This document shows, in pieces, positions 62,703 through 64,000 of a DNA stretch of 64,000 bases (positions are counted from its first letter, which is position 1; each line of letters begins with the position of its first letter). A program made the position numbers and the translations under genes. The DNA comes from an uncultured Clostridium sp. (GTDB lineage Bacteria > Bacillota > Clostridia > Clostridiales > Clostridiaceae). The notes below the pieces were generated by a model. The model saw only the letters and a program-made list of their open reading frames with translations, ran no database searches and was not told the DNA's origin. The DNA lies in the NCBI GenBank assembly GCA_903789665.1, contig CAIFEX010000003.1, forward strand, positions 1 through 64,000, read 5' to 3'.

Positions 62703-63731
62703 ATGAATTTGGACAAAATGCTGGAACTTATCCCAAAGACGGAGCTTCACTGTCATTTAGACGGCAGCGTAAGACCCACAACAATCTTGGATATTGCAGG
62801 CAGAGAAGATATAATCACTTCAGATACAAACCTAAATGTTCTCGAAAAGCAGGTAAAGGTTTTTGGAAAATGTAATTCTCTAAAAGAGTATCTTGATAAA
62901 TTTAATTTACCTATAAAAATTATGCAGAAAGAAAAAAATATATACAGAGTAGCGGTTGAACTTCTAGAAGATGCATCCAAAGAAAATATAAGATATATAG
63001 AAATACGTTTTGCCCCTTTCAACCATCTATTGGACAATTTAAAGCCCGAGCAGGCTGTAGAAGCTGTACTTTCTGCCATGAACTACGGCAGGGATCACCT
63101 GGGAATCATGTCAAATTTAATTTTGTGCATTTTAAGACAGGAGCCGCCTTCCAGGGGAATAAAACTTGCTGAACTGGCCAGAAAATATTCATCCAAAGGC
63201 GTGGCTGCCATAGATCTTGCAGGGGATGAGGCAAATTTTCCACCTGAAATTCACACAGAAGCTTTTGAACTGGCAAAAAGCTATGGAATTCACCGCACAG
63301 TCCATGCCGGTGAAACCGGAATACCAGAAAACATACTAAAATCCATAAAAATTCTGCACGCAGAAAGGATAGGCCACGGTACCTGTGCATATAGAGACAA
63401 AAATACACTTGAATACCTGATAGCGCATAAAATTCCGCTTGAGGTATGTGTAACCAGCAATGTAAATACCTCTGCAGTAAATTCTTACAGAGAACATCCC
63501 ATAAAAAAATATTTAGATAAAAACATTGTGGTAACAGTAAATACAGACAACACAACTGTGTCAAATACAGATATAATCCAGGAATTCAAATATCTCGTAA
63601 AATATCAAGACTTTAATTTTGAGGATATAAAAAAAGTTATTCAAAATGGAGTAAATTATTCCTTCGCCTCACAGGAAGATAAAAATAATTTTAAAAACAG
63701 CTTCAATTCTTTTATGGACAGCATAAAATGA
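62703..63731 (+). CDS. add: Adenosine deaminase
   Basis: A 342-residue zinc TIM-barrel enzyme converting adenosine to inosine. Zinc and catalytic motifs are all present: [15 protein letters not shown] at the start, HAGETG near residue 205, HAERIGHGT near 225, VCVTSNVNT near 250 and [11 protein letters not shown] near 279. ATG at 62703 follows AAGGAGG at 62689-62695; a longer reading from 62655 lacks one. It is a single gene for purine salvage. Confidence 0.92.
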   Translation: MNLDKMLELIPKTELHCHLDGSVRPTTILDIAGREDIITSDTNLNVLEKQVKVFGKCNSLKEYLDKFNLPIKIMQKEKNIYRVAVELLEDASKENIRYIEIRFAPFNHLLDNLKPEQAVEAVLSAMNYGRDHLGIMSNLILCILRQEPPSRGIKLAELARKYSSKGVAAIDLAGDEANFPPEIHTEAFELAKSYGIHRTVHAGETGIPENILKSIKILHAERIGHGTCAYRDKNTLEYLIAHKIPLEVCVTSNVNTSAVNSYREHPIKKYLDKNIVVTVNTDNTTVSNTDIIQEFKYLVKYQDFNFEDIKKVIQNGVNYSFASQEDKNNFKNSFNSFMDSIK

Positions 63732-63737
63732 AAATAC

Positions 63738-63782
63738 AAAAAAAATTCAAAGTACAGATTAAAACACCTGCACTTTGAATTT
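63738..63782 (-). terminator. Terminator between add and the NifU-like gene
   Basis: Arms AAATTCAAAGT (63743-63753) and ACTTTGAATTT (63772-63782). On the minus strand it ends in a T run, so it mainly serves the NifU-like gene; add converges on it. Confidence 0.75.
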
Positions 63783-63797
63783 CAAGAACATTTGATT

Positions 63798-64000
63798 TTA
63801 TTTAGAGGAATTGGGTTTTTTCTTCTTTTTTATAGCTTCATCCAGCGTATGCCATGCAAGCACTGCACATTTTACCCTGGCAGGCATCATTGATATATTT
63901 TTAAGTGCTATGGCATCCTCCAGCTTTTCCAATTCCTTTTCATCCGTAATTTCCTTTTTTATCATGCCTATAAATGTCTTAATATAATCCAAAGCTTCCT
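63798..64000 (-). CDS. NifU/IscU-like iron-sulfur scaffold, C-terminal part (runs off window)
   Basis: The visible end (KLEDAIALKNISMMPARVKC, then AVLAWHTLDEAI) matches the C-terminal helix of IscU/NifU N-terminal-type scaffolds, with the third cluster Cys in PARVKC. The 5' end is outside the window. A basic tail KKKKKPNSSK ends the protein. It is a general housekeeping Fe-S assembly gene in clostridia, normally after iscS. Confidence 0.82.
   Translation of the reverse strand, partial: EALDYIKTFIGMIKKEITDEKELEKLEDAIALKNISMMPARVKCAVLAWHTLDEAIKKKKKPNSSK

Noticed and set aside
1..64000. CRISPR array, rRNA or tRNA genes, replication origin
   Set aside because: No regularly spaced repeats, no conserved rRNA blocks, no tRNA-like cloverleaf with a TTCGA loop and no cluster of DnaA boxes were recognised by eye. 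Short tRNAs could be missed without a scan.

Overview
The window looks like a chromosomal segment of an anaerobic, spore-forming, amino-acid-fermenting Clostridium. The support is low G+C over most of its length, T-box leaders, a complete ornithine fermentation operon (ortAB, oraSE, orr, ord), a spore-cortex-type LysM/GH18 hydrolase, a small Spo0E-like protein, ubiG-mccB-mccA, and several sigma-54 activators next to catabolic operons. No rRNA, tRNA or CRISPR array was seen. Species is not assigned.

Layout. 1-0.1 kb: a transposase scrap. 0.3-2.5 kb: a tryptophan-specific T-box leader, trpP and an M20 amidohydrolase. 2.6-8.4 kb: a CitMHS-type transporter, a CaiB/BaiF CoA-transferase and an AtuA-type pair behind a near-consensus sigma-54 promoter, with its activator upstream. 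8.7-12.8 kb: a lipoprotein and a YknWXYZ-like ABC export operon. 13.0-16.7 kb: an M20 amidohydrolase, a transporter and a second sigma-54 activator. 17.3-23.2 kb: aldehyde dehydrogenase, a glucuronyl-epimerase-like protein, a DEDDh-BRCT exonuclease and an MFS pump. 23.3-34.4 kb: the ornithine operon with its permease, sigma-54 promoter and activator. 34.6-37.6 kb: MFS/MarR, a membrane protein and a B3/B4 protein. 37.7-43.7 kb: a decay zone with broken araC-like, porG-like, G1-peptidase and cell-wall-binding genes, ending in an intact IS3-family element.

43.8-57.6 kb is the standout. It is one strand, tightly packed and visibly richer in G+C than its flanks (two sampled 60-base lines are 53 and 57 percent; two outside are 33 and 43 percent). 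Behind a consensus sigma-A promoter it runs: TM1266-like regulator, hydF, hydE, a NifH-NifD-like fusion, a NifK-like chain, a free NifH-like Fe protein, a NifD-like chain, a NifK-like chain, then hypF-hypC-hypD-hypE. There are therefore two tandem H-D-K nitrogenase-like sets, one with H and D fused, enclosed by maturases of both hydrogenase classes. No hydrogenase structural gene, hydG, hypA, hypB, nifB or other nif gene is in the window. The most interesting reading is an undescribed nitrogenase-like reductase whose metal centre may use CN/CO-type iron chemistry; this is inference.

57.7-64 kb: LysM/GH18 hydrolase, a cysteine T-box-controlled ubiG-mccB-mccA operon, a Spo0E-like small gene, adenosine deaminase, and the end of a NifU-like scaffold gene running off the window.
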